This document shows, piece after piece, positions 8,706 through 18,564 of a stretch of DNA of 64,000 nucleotides. Each line of letters begins with the position of its first letter. The stretch's first letter is position 1. Made by a program: the position numbers and the translations under genes. Source of the stretch: JALZAQ01 sp038253885 (GTDB lineage: Bacteria; Gemmatimonadota; Gemmatimonadetes; Gemmatimonadales; Gemmatimonadaceae); contig JBBSGP010000016.1 of NCBI GenBank assembly GCA_038253885.1, positions 3,280 to 67,279 of the forward strand. The letters run 5' to 3'. The notes under the pieces were generated by a model. The model saw only the letters and a list, made by a program, of their open reading frames with translations. It was not told the DNA's origin and did not search any database.

Positions 8706-11700
8706 TCAGGCCGGATCGCGATCGGCGCCGCCGCTACCCTTGCGTATCTCCAGCAGTCTGAGCCCGTCGGTCGCGCGGCGAAAGCCAGCGGTGACGAACG
8801 CCTCGACCAGCGGGCTCGCGAGCGCGGGAATACCGTTCACGCTCTCGACCGTGACCGAGCGGCGTCGCCATACACCGCTCCCGCCTCGCTCCAGATAACC
8901 GGCGAGAGCTCGCGCGCCATCCACCACCATCTCGCCGGTCATGCCGTCGGCGACCATCACCCTCCGTCCCCGGCCTTCCGCCGAGAGGACCACGGCTCCT
9001 CCGCGCGTCACCAAGAGAGCCCCCGCGCCGCGCGGACGCGATAGCGGGTCGCGCTCCATACCCTCGAGCGGCAGCGCGTACACGTTCGCGGGATCTGACG
9101 CCGCGAGCACCACCATCGGCGCGTGTCCACCGTCCCCCTCCTCTCGAACGGCCCGCAAGCGCTCCACCGCGTCGGGCAACGCGAACTGTGCGCCCCAGAG
9201 TCCCTGAACGAAATAACCGCGACGCACCTCACCGCGGTACTCGAGGCGCTTGAGCTCCCGATAGATGGCCCGCCACCCAACGGGGGGGCGCTCGCGACGC
9301 CACCAGTCGCGGGCCACCACACCGTAACGCGTCAACCATCGGCGCGCGATCGTCTCGGCGTGTTCCTCCTCCGTGGGACGAGCCCCCCAGCTGCCGGTGA
9401 CGCGGCCGTCCATCGGACGGAGCATCGACCATCGGCCGACCCATCCGCTCGCCGGGCCCAGATCGGGTCGCCGCCACTTCGGTAGGCGACGCAGATTCGG
9501 CCGACGCTGCACGACGTGCCGCCCCGAAGAGGGAGTGAACTCGTGCGGCAGCCAGCGCGTCGGGTCCGGTGCGTCGCGCCGCGGCCGGTCCGGCAGTGGC
9601 TTCATCCGGGCGATCTCGCGCATCGCCTCGATGCTGTCATTGGTCGCCAGCCCTGCTGCCACCAGCTCTCGCAGTGCGTCGCGCAGAGCGAGTATCCCGA
9701 GACCCGTCACGACCTGCAGATCCCCGATGAAGGAAGCGCCGAATCGTAACAGCGCATCGGCCACTCCCGTGGCTGCGTCGGAGAGGGAGAGAGTCGTCTC
9801 CTCGGTCATCCAGAGCGACGCCTGTCCGCGCTCGAAGAACCTGATTCCGGCGAGTGCGATGATGCCTTGAGCACGGTCCGCTCTCGGCTCGCCTGCCCAG
9901 GCGAGCCGTCCAGAGGCGCCAAATTGAGAGAGCCACACCGGCTCGTACCGATGGACTCTCGACGGCAGATAATCCCGCTCCCAACCGAGAGCCGGGCGCG
10001 CGAGTCCTGCGAGCTGGTCGAGGATCGCCTCGAGACCGGCGGCTCCATCGAGGCGATCGCGCGGATCCACATGTTGCCAGCGTTGCAAGAAGGCCTCGAA
10101 CGTCGGCAGCGTCACCGGCTCGATCTGCCGGCGAAGCGCGGCGAGCGCGCGAAGACGCGCCTGCTCGACCAGGCGCCGCACACACCACTGCGGCTCCGTC
10201 GCCGCGCGGCCACCAGCCGCCGGGCGAAAGACACCGCGCACCAGCCGGCCAGTGCGTTCCCACTCCGATAATCGCGCCTCGATCCAGCGCGCCGGCCAGC
10301 CGTAGCGCGCGTGGACCCCGGCCACCGTCACCGGCCCAGCGAGCGCGAGGAAGCGCGACAGCACCTCGCGCCGGGCCGCGCGGGGATCCATGCTGGCGAT
10401 CCTCAGCGGCTCCGGGACCACTGCACTTGCGTCCGTTTCCGACATTGCCGATCCGGCCCCCACCCGAACCCGCTCGATCTGTTCTGCTCCGAACGCCGCC
10501 GCGTAGCGCGACCAGCTCTCGGTGAGCACCAGTCGCCACTCGCGCGACTCCGGCGGCCCCAGCGGAATGGCGATCGCTCGCCCTGCCCCGATGAGCTCAT
10601 CGACCGGATCACCGCGGCGCCAGAGCGCTGCTTCGGCGGTTCGCGCGCGCAGCTCGGCGAGAGCCAGGTCACCCGATCGCTCGAGCCGATGAGCCAACTC
10701 GTCGGCGCTGCGTGCCCGCCGTCCCTCGGCCGTGCCGCGGCGATCGGCCAGCACTTCCTCGAGTGCGCGCGCGGTGTCCTCATCGGCACCCTCCTCACCC
10801 ATGACCTCGTCGAGGAGAGCGCGGTCGACCGACAGCAGGGCCGCCCGGCGCTCGGCTCGCGGAGTGTCGTCGCCGTAGAGCCAATCCATCACGAAGCCGA
10901 ACTGGAGGCTCGACGCGAACGGGGAAGGACGCTCCGTCTCCACCAGCCGCACCTGGATCTGGCCGGTGCCGATCGCCGTCAGCACCTCGCGCAGCCCGGC
11001 GAGGTCGAAGGCATCCTGCAGCACCTCGCGATACGTCTCGACGAGGATAGGAAAAGTCGGAAATCGCCGGACCGTCTCGAGCAGATCGAGGGCCTTGAGC
11101 CGTTGCAGCCAGAGCGGCATGCGACGACGCGGATTCTGCCTCGGCAACAGCAGCGCTCGCGCCGCGTTCATCCGGAAGCGGGCTCCGAAGAGTGATGTCG
11201 TCCCCACCTCGTCCAGTACCCGCCGTTCCGCTTCCTCCGGCGTGAGACCAGCCAGCACGTGGAGGGGCGGGGCGCCGCCGAGATCGGGAAGCCGGAGCAT
11301 GATGCCATCGTCCGTCGTCTGAACCTGCACCTCGAGACCCTGGATGGATTCCCGAAGGCGTTGGGCCAGCGCCATTCCCCAGGGGGCGTTCACCCGACCG
11401 CCGAACACGGAGTGAATCACGACGCGCACCGCGCCCAGGTCGTCGCGAAAATGCTCGACCACGATCCTGCGCTCGTCCGGCACTTCTCCAGTCGCTGCCC
11501 GCTGCTCGGCCACGTAATCGCGCAGAGCCGTGGCCGACGCGTCGTCGCAGCCGTACGCCGACCTCAGCTCACCGGCGAGTGAGTCATCCTCCGAGCGTTC
11601 GGCAACCATCCGCCGCAGCGCCCCCACGCGCCGGCTGAGGCTCAGCGAGCGCGTCATGAACTCACCATGCCAGAAGGGCATCCGCGCCGGTGCGCCGGGC

Positions 11701-13445
11701 GCGGGCGTCACGATCACCCGATCATGCTCGATCGCGCCGATGCGCCATGTGGCGGATCCCAGTTGGAAGACATCGCCCACCCGTGACTCGTGCACGAACT
11801 CCTCATCCAGCTCGCCCAACCGCGTGCGGTCCGGGAGATTCACGGTGTAGAGTCCGCGATCGGGGATGGTTCCCCCCGAGATCACCGCAGTCATCCGGCT
11901 CGCGCGCGAGCCGGAGAGTCGATCCGTCACCCGATCCCAGCTGATCCGAGGCTCCAGCTCTGCCGCCAGATCGGACGGATACTTTCCCGACAGCATCGCC
12001 AGCACTTCATCGAAGATGGCGCGCGTGAGTCGATGGTAGGGATAGGCGCGCCGGACCAGGTCCTGGAGGTCGGCGGACGTCCAGTCGTCCACCGACACGG
12101 CTGCAACGATGCTCTGCGCGAGAACATCCAGCGCATTCTGCGGCACGGTCGTCGGCTCGACATCGCCCTCTCGCATGGCGCCCGAGATGGCGACGATCTC
12201 CACCAGGTCATCGCGAAACATCGGGACCAGGACGCCCCGGCTCATCTGATCCAGGGAGTGTCCTGCACGACCCACTCGCTGCAGGCCGGCGGCGACGCGC
12301 TTGGGAGACTGGATCTGGAGCACCAGATCCACCGAGCCGATGTCGATGCCGAGCTCCAGCGAGCTCGTCGCGACCAGAGCCGAGAGCTCGCCGGCTTTGA
12401 GCTGCTGCTCGAGCAGGAATCGCCGCTCGCGCGCCAGGGAGCCGTGGTACGGGCGAGCCAGCTCCTCGCCCGCGAGCGCATTGACGCGAGCGGCGATCTT
12501 CTCGGCTTGTCCGCGATTGTTGACGAACACGAGCGTGGTGCGGGCCGAGCGGATGGATTGGAGGATCAGCTCCACCGTCTTGGGCCATATCGTGCCGCCG
12601 ATACTTCCCAGATCCGGCACCGGCGATGCCACCGAAAGCTCCATCCGCTTGACGAGGCCGCAGTCCACGATGCGAACCGGCCTGGCCACCTGCTCGCCGT
12701 CGCCGGCCGGCGACACCGGCTCGCAACCGCCGAGGTAGCGCGCGATCTCGTCCAGCGGCCGCTGCGTCGCCGACAGCCCGATGCGCTGCGGCGATGTGCG
12801 GCGGGGTGCGGCTGCTCCAGTCGCCAGAGAGTCGGACGGTTTCGCGAGCAGAGCATCGAGTCGCTCCAGCGTGAGCGCGAGATGTGCTCCGCGCTTGGTG
12901 CCGGCCACGGCGTGAATCTCGTCCACGATCACCGCGCGAACACCCGAGAAGATTCCGCGCCCGCGCTCCGTCGTGAGCATGATGTTGAGCGACTCGGGAG
13001 TCGTGATCAGGATGTGCGGCGACTTCCGCAGCATCCGGGCGCGCGCCGAGGCGGGCGTGTCTCCCGTGCGAACCGCCACCCGGATCTCGGGAAATGGCTT
13101 GCCGGCGGTATCGAATCGCGCGCGCAGCTCGGCGAGAGGGCGCTCGAGGTTGCGCTGGATGTCGTTGTTGAGCGCCTTGAGGGGGGAGATGTAGAGGATC
13201 TGCACCGCGTTCGCGAGTGGAGCCTCGAGCCCCAGGACGATGAGCTGGTTCAGCTCCCAGAGGAACGCCGCCAACGTTTTCCCGGTGCCGGTCGGCGCGA
13301 GGATGAGCGTGTGCTCCCCTGATGCGATCGCCGGCCACCCCTGGAGTTGCGGCTCGCTCGGCATGCCGAGAGTCTCGGCGAACCAGGCCCGGACGATGGG
13401 GTGGAAGGGGCGGAGCGCGGCAGAACGAGAGGGAGCGCGGGCCAT
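8706..13445 (-). CDS. lhr: Lhr-family ATP-dependent helicase
   Basis: 1579 aa, close to full-length E. coli Lhr (about 1540 aa) and so probably including the long C-terminal region missing from 'Lhr-core' proteins. Superfamily-2 motifs are clear: Walker A 'APTGTGKT' (50-57), DEIH (175-178), motif III 'LSATQRP', and motif VI 'QRVGRAGH'. The later part carries the winged-helix and Lhr-specific beta domains. It is a DNA translocase/helicase associated with DNA repair. Gene order is convergent with the TPR kinase. The cardiolipin synthase gene upstream ends 41 bp before this start on the same strand, so the two may be co-transcribed without an evident functional link. Confidence 0.95.
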   Translation of the reverse strand: MARAPSRSAALRPFHPIVRAWFAETLGMPSEPQLQGWPAIASGEHTLILAPTGTGKTLAAFLWELNQLIVLGLEAPLANAVQILYISPLKALNNDIQRNLERPLAELRARFDTAGKPFPEIRVAVRTGDTPASARARMLRKSPHILITTPESLNIMLTTERGRGIFSGVRAVIVDEIHAVAGTKRGAHLALTLERLDALLAKPSDSLATGAAAPRRTSPQRIGLSATQRPLDEIARYLGGCEPVSPAGDGEQVARPVRIVDCGLVKRMELSVASPVPDLGSIGGTIWPKTVELILQSIRSARTTLVFVNNRGQAEKIAARVNALAGEELARPYHGSLARERRFLLEQQLKAGELSALVATSSLELGIDIGSVDLVLQIQSPKRVAAGLQRVGRAGHSLDQMSRGVLVPMFRDDLVEIVAISGAMREGDVEPTTVPQNALDVLAQSIVAAVSVDDWTSADLQDLVRRAYPYHRLTRAIFDEVLAMLSGKYPSDLAAELEPRISWDRVTDRLSGSRASRMTAVISGGTIPDRGLYTVNLPDRTRLGELDEEFVHESRVGDVFQLGSATWRIGAIEHDRVIVTPAPGAPARMPFWHGEFMTRSLSLSRRVGALRRMVAERSEDDSLAGELRSAYGCDDASATALRDYVAEQRAATGEVPDERRIVVEHFRDDLGAVRVVIHSVFGGRVNAPWGMALAQRLRESIQGLEVQVQTTDDGIMLRLPDLGGAPPLHVLAGLTPEEAERRVLDEVGTTSLFGARFRMNAARALLLPRQNPRRRMPLWLQRLKALDLLETVRRFPTFPILVETYREVLQDAFDLAGLREVLTAIGTGQIQVRLVETERPSPFASSLQFGFVMDWLYGDDTPRAERRAALLSVDRALLDEVMGEEGADEDTARALEEVLADRRGTAEGRRARSADELAHRLERSGDLALAELRARTAEAALWRRGDPVDELIGAGRAIAIPLGPPESREWRLVLTESWSRYAAAFGAEQIERVRVGAGSAMSETDASAVVPEPLRIASMDPRAARREVLSRFLALAGPVTVAGVHARYGWPARWIEARLSEWERTGRLVRGVFRPAAGGRAATEPQWCVRRLVEQARLRALAALRRQIEPVTLPTFEAFLQRWQHVDPRDRLDGAAGLEAILDQLAGLARPALGWERDYLPSRVHRYEPVWLSQFGASGRLAWAGEPRADRAQGIIALAGIRFFERGQASLWMTEETTLSLSDAATGVADALLRFGASFIGDLQVVTGLGILALRDALRELVAAGLATNDSIEAMREIARMKPLPDRPRRDAPDPTRWLPHEFTPSSGRHVVQRRPNLRRLPKWRRPDLGPASGWVGRWSMLRPMDGRVTGSWGARPTEEEHAETIARRWLTRYGVVARDWWRRERPPVGWRAIYRELKRLEYRGEVRRGYFVQGLWGAQFALPDAVERLRAVREEGDGGHAPMVVLAASDPANVYALPLEGMERDPLSRPRGAGALLVTRGGAVVLSAEGRGRRVMVADGMTGEMVVDGARALAGYLERGGSGVWRRRSVTVESVNGIPALASPLVEAFVTAGFRRATDGLRLLEIRKGSGGADRDPA

Positions 13446-13486
13446 GGGCGGCTACCGCCCGCGCGGACGGCGGGAGACGCGGCCGG

Positions 13487-14836
13487 TCAGAGCGCCCGCG
13501 AGGCGAGGTTCACGATGCGTTCCCAGATCTTCTCCCTCCATGGTCGCTTGCGGAACTCGGGAAGTGTGATCTCGCGGGAATAGCGGAGATCCTCGAGAAA
13601 GATCGAGTCCATCGTCGCCCCGTTCTCCCGATCCAGCATGTTCAGATTGCTCTCGTCGTTGAATGCCAGGGAGCGGTTGTCGAAGTTCATCGTCCCGACG
13701 CTCGACCAGAGCCCATCGGCGACCAGCGACTTGGCGTGCATCATCACCGGCTGATACTCGAAGATGCGGACGCGTGCCGCCAACAGCTCCTCGTAGCGCG
13801 CGCGCCCCGCGTACCAGGTCGTCTTCACGTCCGTCGCCGGGCCGGCGGTGAGAATGCGCACATCCACTCCGCGCGCCGCCGCCTTCTTGAGCAGCGACCG
13901 AAAATCATCGTCCGGAACGAAGTAGGAATTACTGATGTAGAGCGTGTGCTCGGCACCGGCGATCGACAGAGCGAAATAGCGCTCTGCGGCCGTGCTGCCG
14001 AGGGTGGGCGCGGTGTGCATCAACCCCGCCACCCCTCGCGCCTGCTGCACGAACGGCTCGAAGGGAAAATACTGGCTCCCCGTCAGGAGCTCACCGGTCG
14101 CTTCCGCCCAGCCCGCGGCAAAGGTCGCCTGGAGCTGGAGCACGGCCGGTCCGGTGAAACGCACATTGGAGTCGCGCCACTGGCCCTTATGGCGACCATC
14201 CCCGAACCACTTGTCATCGAGCCCGAAGCCGCCGGTGTAGCCGATGCGGCCATCCACGACGACCACGCGGATGTGCGAGCGCTGCTGTATTTTGTGCAGC
14301 GCGTACCACTTCACCGGGCGGAACCCGGCCACCAGGACACCAGCCCGGCGGAGCTCGGAGAAGTACGAAGCGGGGAGCGGACCCGCGCCAAACGTGTCGT
14401 ACAGGAAAAGCACCCGGACTCCCGCGCGCGCCCGCTCGGTGACGATCCGCTTGAACTCCTCCGCCATCCGTCCGGGATTGCAGTAGTACAGCTGGATGGT
14501 GATGGACTTCTTTGCTCCGCGCAGATCCGCCCACAGCCGGGGGTAGGTCTGATCCCCGTTGATCATGATCGCGACCTGGTTGCCGGCCAGGAGCGGCGTG
14601 CCCGTGAACAGCTCCATGGTCTCGCGGAAGGTGGCGCTCGAGACCGGTGGCGCGGAGTTGTCCCGGCTCATCTGCCTCACCGTGCGGATGGGCGTCCCGC
14701 GAAAAGTGAAGAAAAAGCCGATGAGTGCGAACACCACCAGAATGATGCCGCAAAGCACCAGTCCGAGGTTCCGCAGAACGTGCTCGATGCGCGAGCCCGT
14801 ACCGGCGTGGGATGGGGAATGGAGGCGTGGCGGCAT
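13487..14836 (-). CDS. cls: Cardiolipin synthase-like phospholipase D family protein
   Basis: 449 aa. An N-terminal hydrophobic segment (about residues 20-45, 'LGLVLCGIILVVFALIGFFF') anchors it in the inner membrane. Two PLD domains follow. The second motif is canonical (H367-A-K369, 'MHAKSLVADG'). The first reads 'SHIRVVVVDGRIGYTGGFG' (H188-x-R190-x4-D195), with Arg where most PLD enzymes have Lys. It is expected to transfer a phosphatidyl group between phosphatidylglycerol molecules to make cardiolipin. The GxxxxFGxxN-like tail is present as 'SSVGTMNFDNRS'. A related PLD-family transferase cannot be ruled out. Confidence 0.88.
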   Translation of the reverse strand: MPPRLHSPSHAGTGSRIEHVLRNLGLVLCGIILVVFALIGFFFTFRGTPIRTVRQMSRDNSAPPVSSATFRETMELFTGTPLLAGNQVAIMINGDQTYPRLWADLRGAKKSITIQLYYCNPGRMAEEFKRIVTERARAGVRVLFLYDTFGAGPLPASYFSELRRAGVLVAGFRPVKWYALHKIQQRSHIRVVVVDGRIGYTGGFGLDDKWFGDGRHKGQWRDSNVRFTGPAVLQLQATFAAGWAEATGELLTGSQYFPFEPFVQQARGVAGLMHTAPTLGSTAAERYFALSIAGAEHTLYISNSYFVPDDDFRSLLKKAAARGVDVRILTAGPATDVKTTWYAGRARYEELLAARVRIFEYQPVMMHAKSLVADGLWSSVGTMNFDNRSLAFNDESNLNMLDRENGATMDSIFLEDLRYSREITLPEFRKRPWREKIWERIVNLASRAL

Positions 14837-14983
14837 ATCTGGCGGCGACTATGCAAACACAGCGCCGGAATCACGCGAGGGTCGGTCCGTCAGGGTCAGC
14901 GACCGCCTGCTCGCATTACATTACGCGGCGCGGATTGAAGGTCGCGAGCGGAGAACAAGGTCGCCACCCAGAGGACGGTGGAC

Positions 14984-15694
14984 ATGCGTTTCCAGAATCG
15001 CGTCGTCATCATCACCGGCCTGGGCGGCCCCGGTCAACTCGGGGAGGCTCTGGCCCGCGCCTTCTCCGAGGAAGGAGCGCGGATCGTGGCGGTGGATCGC
15101 TCGGCTGACAAGCTGCAGGAGCGAGTGTCTGCCCTGCAGGGCGCGGGGATCCAGATCACGGGTCGGGCCGGCGACCTCGCGGATGAGCGTCGTGTCGGCG
15201 ACCTGGCCCAGAGCATCGGAACCGAACAGGGCGGACAGATTCATGCGGTTGTACATCTTGCCGGAGGCTTCGCGATGAGCGGTCCGGTGGCGGACAGCGA
15301 CCTCTCCGTGCTTCGCCATCAGGTCGAGATCAATGTCGTCACCGCCTATCTGGTCACCCGCGCTTTTCTTCCCCTTCTCCGGCCAACGCGCGGGGCGCTC
15401 CTCTTTCTCGCCAGCTCAGCTGCACTTCCCAGTGCGAAGGTCGCGTCGATGTCCGCGTACGCGGCCGCCAAGGGAGCCGTCGTCACGCTGATGCGGGCGG
15501 TGGCCGAGGAGGAGCGCGGGAATGGAGTGCGCGCGAACGCGCTGGCACCGTCGGCCATCCGTACCGCAGCCAACATCGCGACAATGGGCGCAACTACTCG
15601 CTACGTCGAGCGCGAGGACGTCGCTGCGGCCGCCGTCTTTCTCTGCTCCGACGCGGCGCGCGCCATCACCGGCCAGACCATTGCGCTTGCTTGA
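14984..15694 (+). CDS. SDR-family NAD(P)-dependent oxidoreductase
   Basis: Classical short-chain dehydrogenase fold, 236 aa from the ATG at 14984 (an in-frame GTG lies two codons earlier; GAGG at 14971-14974 suits the ATG). The nucleotide-binding turn is 'ITGLGGPGQLGEALA'; the acidic residue after beta-2 ('VAVDRSADK') suggests NAD preference. The catalytic Ser-Tyr-Lys set is present ('LASSAA...SAYAAAKGAVV'). Typical roles are alcohol/ketone or 3-oxoacyl reduction; the substrate cannot be given. The replication-initiator-like gene follows within about 50 bp. Confidence 0.9.
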   Translation: MRFQNRVVIITGLGGPGQLGEALARAFSEEGARIVAVDRSADKLQERVSALQGAGIQITGRAGDLADERRVGDLAQSIGTEQGGQIHAVVHLAGGFAMSGPVADSDLSVLRHQVEINVVTAYLVTRAFLPLLRPTRGALLFLASSAALPSAKVASMSAYAAAKGAVVTLMRAVAEEERGNGVRANALAPSAIRTAANIATMGATTRYVEREDVAAAAVFLCSDAARAITGQTIALA

Positions 15695-15744
15695 GCCCCC
15701 GCATTCTGCTTGCCCGCACCGATACGGGAGACCACCTTTCGGCC

Positions 15745-16599
15745 ATGAGCCTCGCGGCGCGCCGCCGGACGATGATGCGAGCGGTCGTCCTCGACCGCGC
15801 TCTCGAGTCGCTGCCGGTGTTTCGCCTGAGCGACTCCGCGGCTGATGACTCCGCGATCGCCTACGCTCCCGCGTCCGGCGGCCGCTGGCGCGTGCTGCCG
15901 AGTCCCGGCGATCGTCTGCCCGGCACTTTCGACCAGGACGTGTACGTCGAGCTCTGGCATCGCTACCACGAAGCCGGTGCACCATCCGACGGCGTGCTGT
16001 CCTTCACACTCCACGCCTTCCTGCGGTCCATCGGGCGGCGGGTGGACGGCCGGACGTACGAGCAGCTGCGCAGCGCCCTGGCCCGGCTCGAGCATACCAC
16101 CCTCGAGTCACAGGGAGTGTATATCGACGCCGCCACCGGCTCGGCCGTGAACGCGAGCTTCACCCTTCTCACAGCTGTGTCGATCGAGCGCCGGCGTTCG
16201 GCGGAACGCGATCAGCTTGCGCTCTTCCCCACGCTCACGGCGTCCGAGCCGGGCGAAGCGCAGGTGACGCTCGCGCCTCCCCTGCGCGCGAACATCGCGC
16301 GCGGACATACGGCCACCCTCTCCGCACCCCACTATCTGGCCCTCACGTCTCCCGTGGCGCGCCGGCTGTATCGCCTGTTGGAGGTCGCCCGCGAGGAAGG
16401 AAGTGTGGCGTGGCGCGTTGCGCTTCCCCAGCTCGCTGAGCAGCTTCCCCTGGCACAGCGTTATCCTTCGCACCTGCAACGCGTTCTGCAGCCGGCACAC
16501 GAGATGCTGCTCGCTGCCGGACTCCTGCGCGATGTTGCAGTGCGCCAGCACATGCGTGAGTGGTACGTGGACTACGTTCTCGCCCAACGCGCAGTGTGA
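15745..16599 (+). CDS. Replication initiator protein A (RPA) family protein
   Basis: 284 aa from the ATG at 15745; in-frame alternatives are a TTG at 15691 and ATGs at 15772/15775. The central part matches the RPA/RepA-like plasmid initiator family: 'WRVLPSPGDRLPGTFDQDVYV' region, then 'DGVLSFTLHAFLRSIGRR' and 'GRTYEQLRSALARLEHTT', and a second winged-helix-like half with 'LTSPVARRLYRLLEVAREEG'. Such proteins bind iterons to start plasmid replication. No iteron array is visible around it, and the neighbours are ordinary chromosomal genes. It may be a domesticated initiator or a DNA-binding regulator. Family call good, role unknown. Confidence 0.75.
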   Translation: MSLAARRRTMMRAVVLDRALESLPVFRLSDSAADDSAIAYAPASGGRWRVLPSPGDRLPGTFDQDVYVELWHRYHEAGAPSDGVLSFTLHAFLRSIGRRVDGRTYEQLRSALARLEHTTLESQGVYIDAATGSAVNASFTLLTAVSIERRRSAERDQLALFPTLTASEPGEAQVTLAPPLRANIARGHTATLSAPHYLALTSPVARRLYRLLEVAREEGSVAWRVALPQLAEQLPLAQRYPSHLQRVLQPAHEMLLAAGLLRDVAVRQHMREWYVDYVLAQRAV

Positions 16600-16666
16600 G
16601 GCAACAACCAGTGCAAGCCTGATCCTTGCAGGCCCGCAGCACCACCACCATCACGGAGCACGTGTC

Positions 16667-16864
16667 ATGACCACCAAGCTCGACAAGACGATCAAGCGCG
16701 AGATCGACATCGATGGACAGGCGATCACGGTGGCGATCTCGCCCGAAGGGCTGAAGCTCACGCAGAAGGGCTTTCGCAACGGCCGGGAGATGACCTGGAA
16801 GACTCTCTGGGGCGGAAGCTCGGGCGCCGGCTCAGCCGGCTCGGGCGGCATGCCACAGGGCTGA
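16667..16864 (+). CDS. Small hypothetical protein (65 aa)
   Basis: Starts at the ATG at 16667 with GGAG (16655-16658) 8 nt upstream. The first 45 residues look like a small beta-rich domain ('KREIDIDGQAITVAISPEG', 'LKLTQKGFRNGREMTW'); the last 18 are a Gly/Ser tail. I do not recognise a named family, although short proteins of this kind (an acidic 'IDG' strand followed by 'PEGLKLT.KG') seem conserved. It lies between the initiator-like gene and the CtpA protease on the same strand, with a 67-bp gap before it and 89 bp after. Confidence 0.7.
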   Translation: MTTKLDKTIKREIDIDGQAITVAISPEGLKLTQKGFRNGREMTWKTLWGGSSGAGSAGSGGMPQG

Positions 16865-16953
16865 TCCGCCGCACCCGGGCAGGAACATCTCCCGCACCCC
16901 CAAGTATTGAGACAGAGCCCCCCGCTCCTCCCTCCTCATCGTCGGCTGGTATC

Positions 16954-18564
16954 ATGGCGCGCCTTCGCACACCCCTCCTGCTGGGAACCCTCGTTCTTCC
17001 GCTGGCCGTCGGCGGATTCGTCGCCGAAAAACACGCGTCACAACAGGGCTCCCGCCTTTTCGACCAGGTCTTGATGTTGGTGTCCGACCGCTTCGTGGAT
17101 ACCGTAGCGGCCGGTGATCTCTACGAGAAGGCCGCCCGTGGACTGGTGGCTCAGCTCAAAGATCCCTACTCGGAGCTGTTCTCTCCCAAGGAGATCGCCC
17201 TCTTCGACCGGAACTCCCGCGGCCACTACGGTGGCATCGGGATGTCGATCGAGAAACAGGAGGAAGGTGTCACGGTGGTGAAGGTGTTCCCTCACACGCC
17301 CGCCGAGCAGGCAGGCGTGCTGGAGGGCGACCGCATCATGGTCGTCGACACGGTGAACACGCGCACCTGGTCCACCGCGCAGGTCTCGGACGCGCTGCTC
17401 GGTACGCCGGGCACGAAGGTGACCGTCAAGTTCGCGCGCGTCGGCGTGGGTGAGCTGATCGAGCACCGGTTCACACGCTCGGAGATCCGCATCCCTGCCG
17501 TCCCCTATGGGTTGATGCTCGAGGGCAACATCGCGTACGTCCCGTTGCAAACCTTCAACGAGACGGCGTTCGAGGAGATGCGGGCCTCGATCGACCGCCT
17601 GCTCAAGCAGGGCGCTCGCTCCATCATCCTCGATCTGCGACTCGATCCGGGAGGCATCCTCGAGCAGGGGCTCGCGGTCCCGGATTACTTCCTCCAGACC
17701 GGCCAGTCGCTCCTCACCGTCAAGGGCCGGCAGGGCACCAGCCAGAGCTTCACCGCGCACCTCAAGGACCACCTACCGGACGTTCCCCTGGTCGTGATGG
17801 TGAACGGCTACTCGGCCTCCGCGTCCGAGATTGCCGCCGGCGCGCTGCAGGACCATGACCGCGCGCTCATCGTGGGCACGACGTCGTATGGAAAGGGGCT
17901 CGTGCAGTCGGTGTATCAGCTCGACGGCGGCTGGGCGCTCAAGTTGACAACGGCCAAATGGTTCACGCCGAGTGGCCGCTCCATTCACAAGGACCGGCGC
18001 CCGGCAGATCCCTCATCCGCGGCGGGTGCGACCAGCGCGGACAGCGCGAGCAAGCCAGATTCGCTCGAGAAGGAGTCCGTGAAGAAGACTCGCCCCGCCT
18101 ACAAGTCGGATGCCGGTAGGCTGGTGTACGGCGGCGGCGGCATCACTCCCGATGTGATAGTGCCGGAAGACACGATCACCACCCCGGAGCAGGAGTTCGC
18201 GAAGTCGATCGCACCCAAGGTGGGGGTGTGGCGCTCGACGCTCTACACCTACGCGCTCGAGCTCAAGCCCGGGCTGACCAAGGATTTCACCGTGAAGCCG
18301 GAGTGGCGCGATGAGTTCTACCGCCGGCTCAAGGCCGGCAACGTTGTGCAGGACCGCAAGCTCTTCGACGCCGCGACGCCTCTCATCAACCGACAGCTCT
18401 CCCGGTTCATCGCGCAGCTGGCGTTCGGCGACTCGACAGTCTTTCGCCGCGAGATCCCGGAAGATCACCAGATTCTCAAGGCGATCGACCTTCTGAAAAA
18501 GGCCCAGACCGAGAAGGAGTTGTTCGCCATCGCGTCGCGCTCCAAGTCAGCCGGACAGAAATGA
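16954..18564 (+). CDS. ctpA: S41-family C-terminal processing peptidase (CtpA/Prc type) with PDZ domain
   Basis: 536 aa. A hydrophobic N-terminus ('TPLLLGTLVLPLAVGGFVAE') exports it. A PDZ domain spans about residues 95-175 ('YGGIGMSIEKQEEGVTVV'). The protease domain carries the Ser motif 'SASASEIAAGAL' (from residue 287) and the partner Lys314 in 'TSYGKGLVQ', the Ser/Lys dyad of this family. It should cleave exported proteins near their C-termini in the periplasm. A Lys/Ser-rich low-complexity insert at about 348-385 precedes the C-terminal helical part. The last codons overlap the next gene's start (ATGA), so translation is coupled to the beta-propeller lipoprotein, a possible partner. Confidence 0.94.
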   Translation: MARLRTPLLLGTLVLPLAVGGFVAEKHASQQGSRLFDQVLMLVSDRFVDTVAAGDLYEKAARGLVAQLKDPYSELFSPKEIALFDRNSRGHYGGIGMSIEKQEEGVTVVKVFPHTPAEQAGVLEGDRIMVVDTVNTRTWSTAQVSDALLGTPGTKVTVKFARVGVGELIEHRFTRSEIRIPAVPYGLMLEGNIAYVPLQTFNETAFEEMRASIDRLLKQGARSIILDLRLDPGGILEQGLAVPDYFLQTGQSLLTVKGRQGTSQSFTAHLKDHLPDVPLVVMVNGYSASASEIAAGALQDHDRALIVGTTSYGKGLVQSVYQLDGGWALKLTTAKWFTPSGRSIHKDRRPADPSSAAGATSADSASKPDSLEKESVKKTRPAYKSDAGRLVYGGGGITPDVIVPEDTITTPEQEFAKSIAPKVGVWRSTLYTYALELKPGLTKDFTVKPEWRDEFYRRLKAGNVVQDRKLFDAATPLINRQLSRFIAQLAFGDSTVFRREIPEDHQILKAIDLLKKAQTEKELFAIASRSKSAGQK

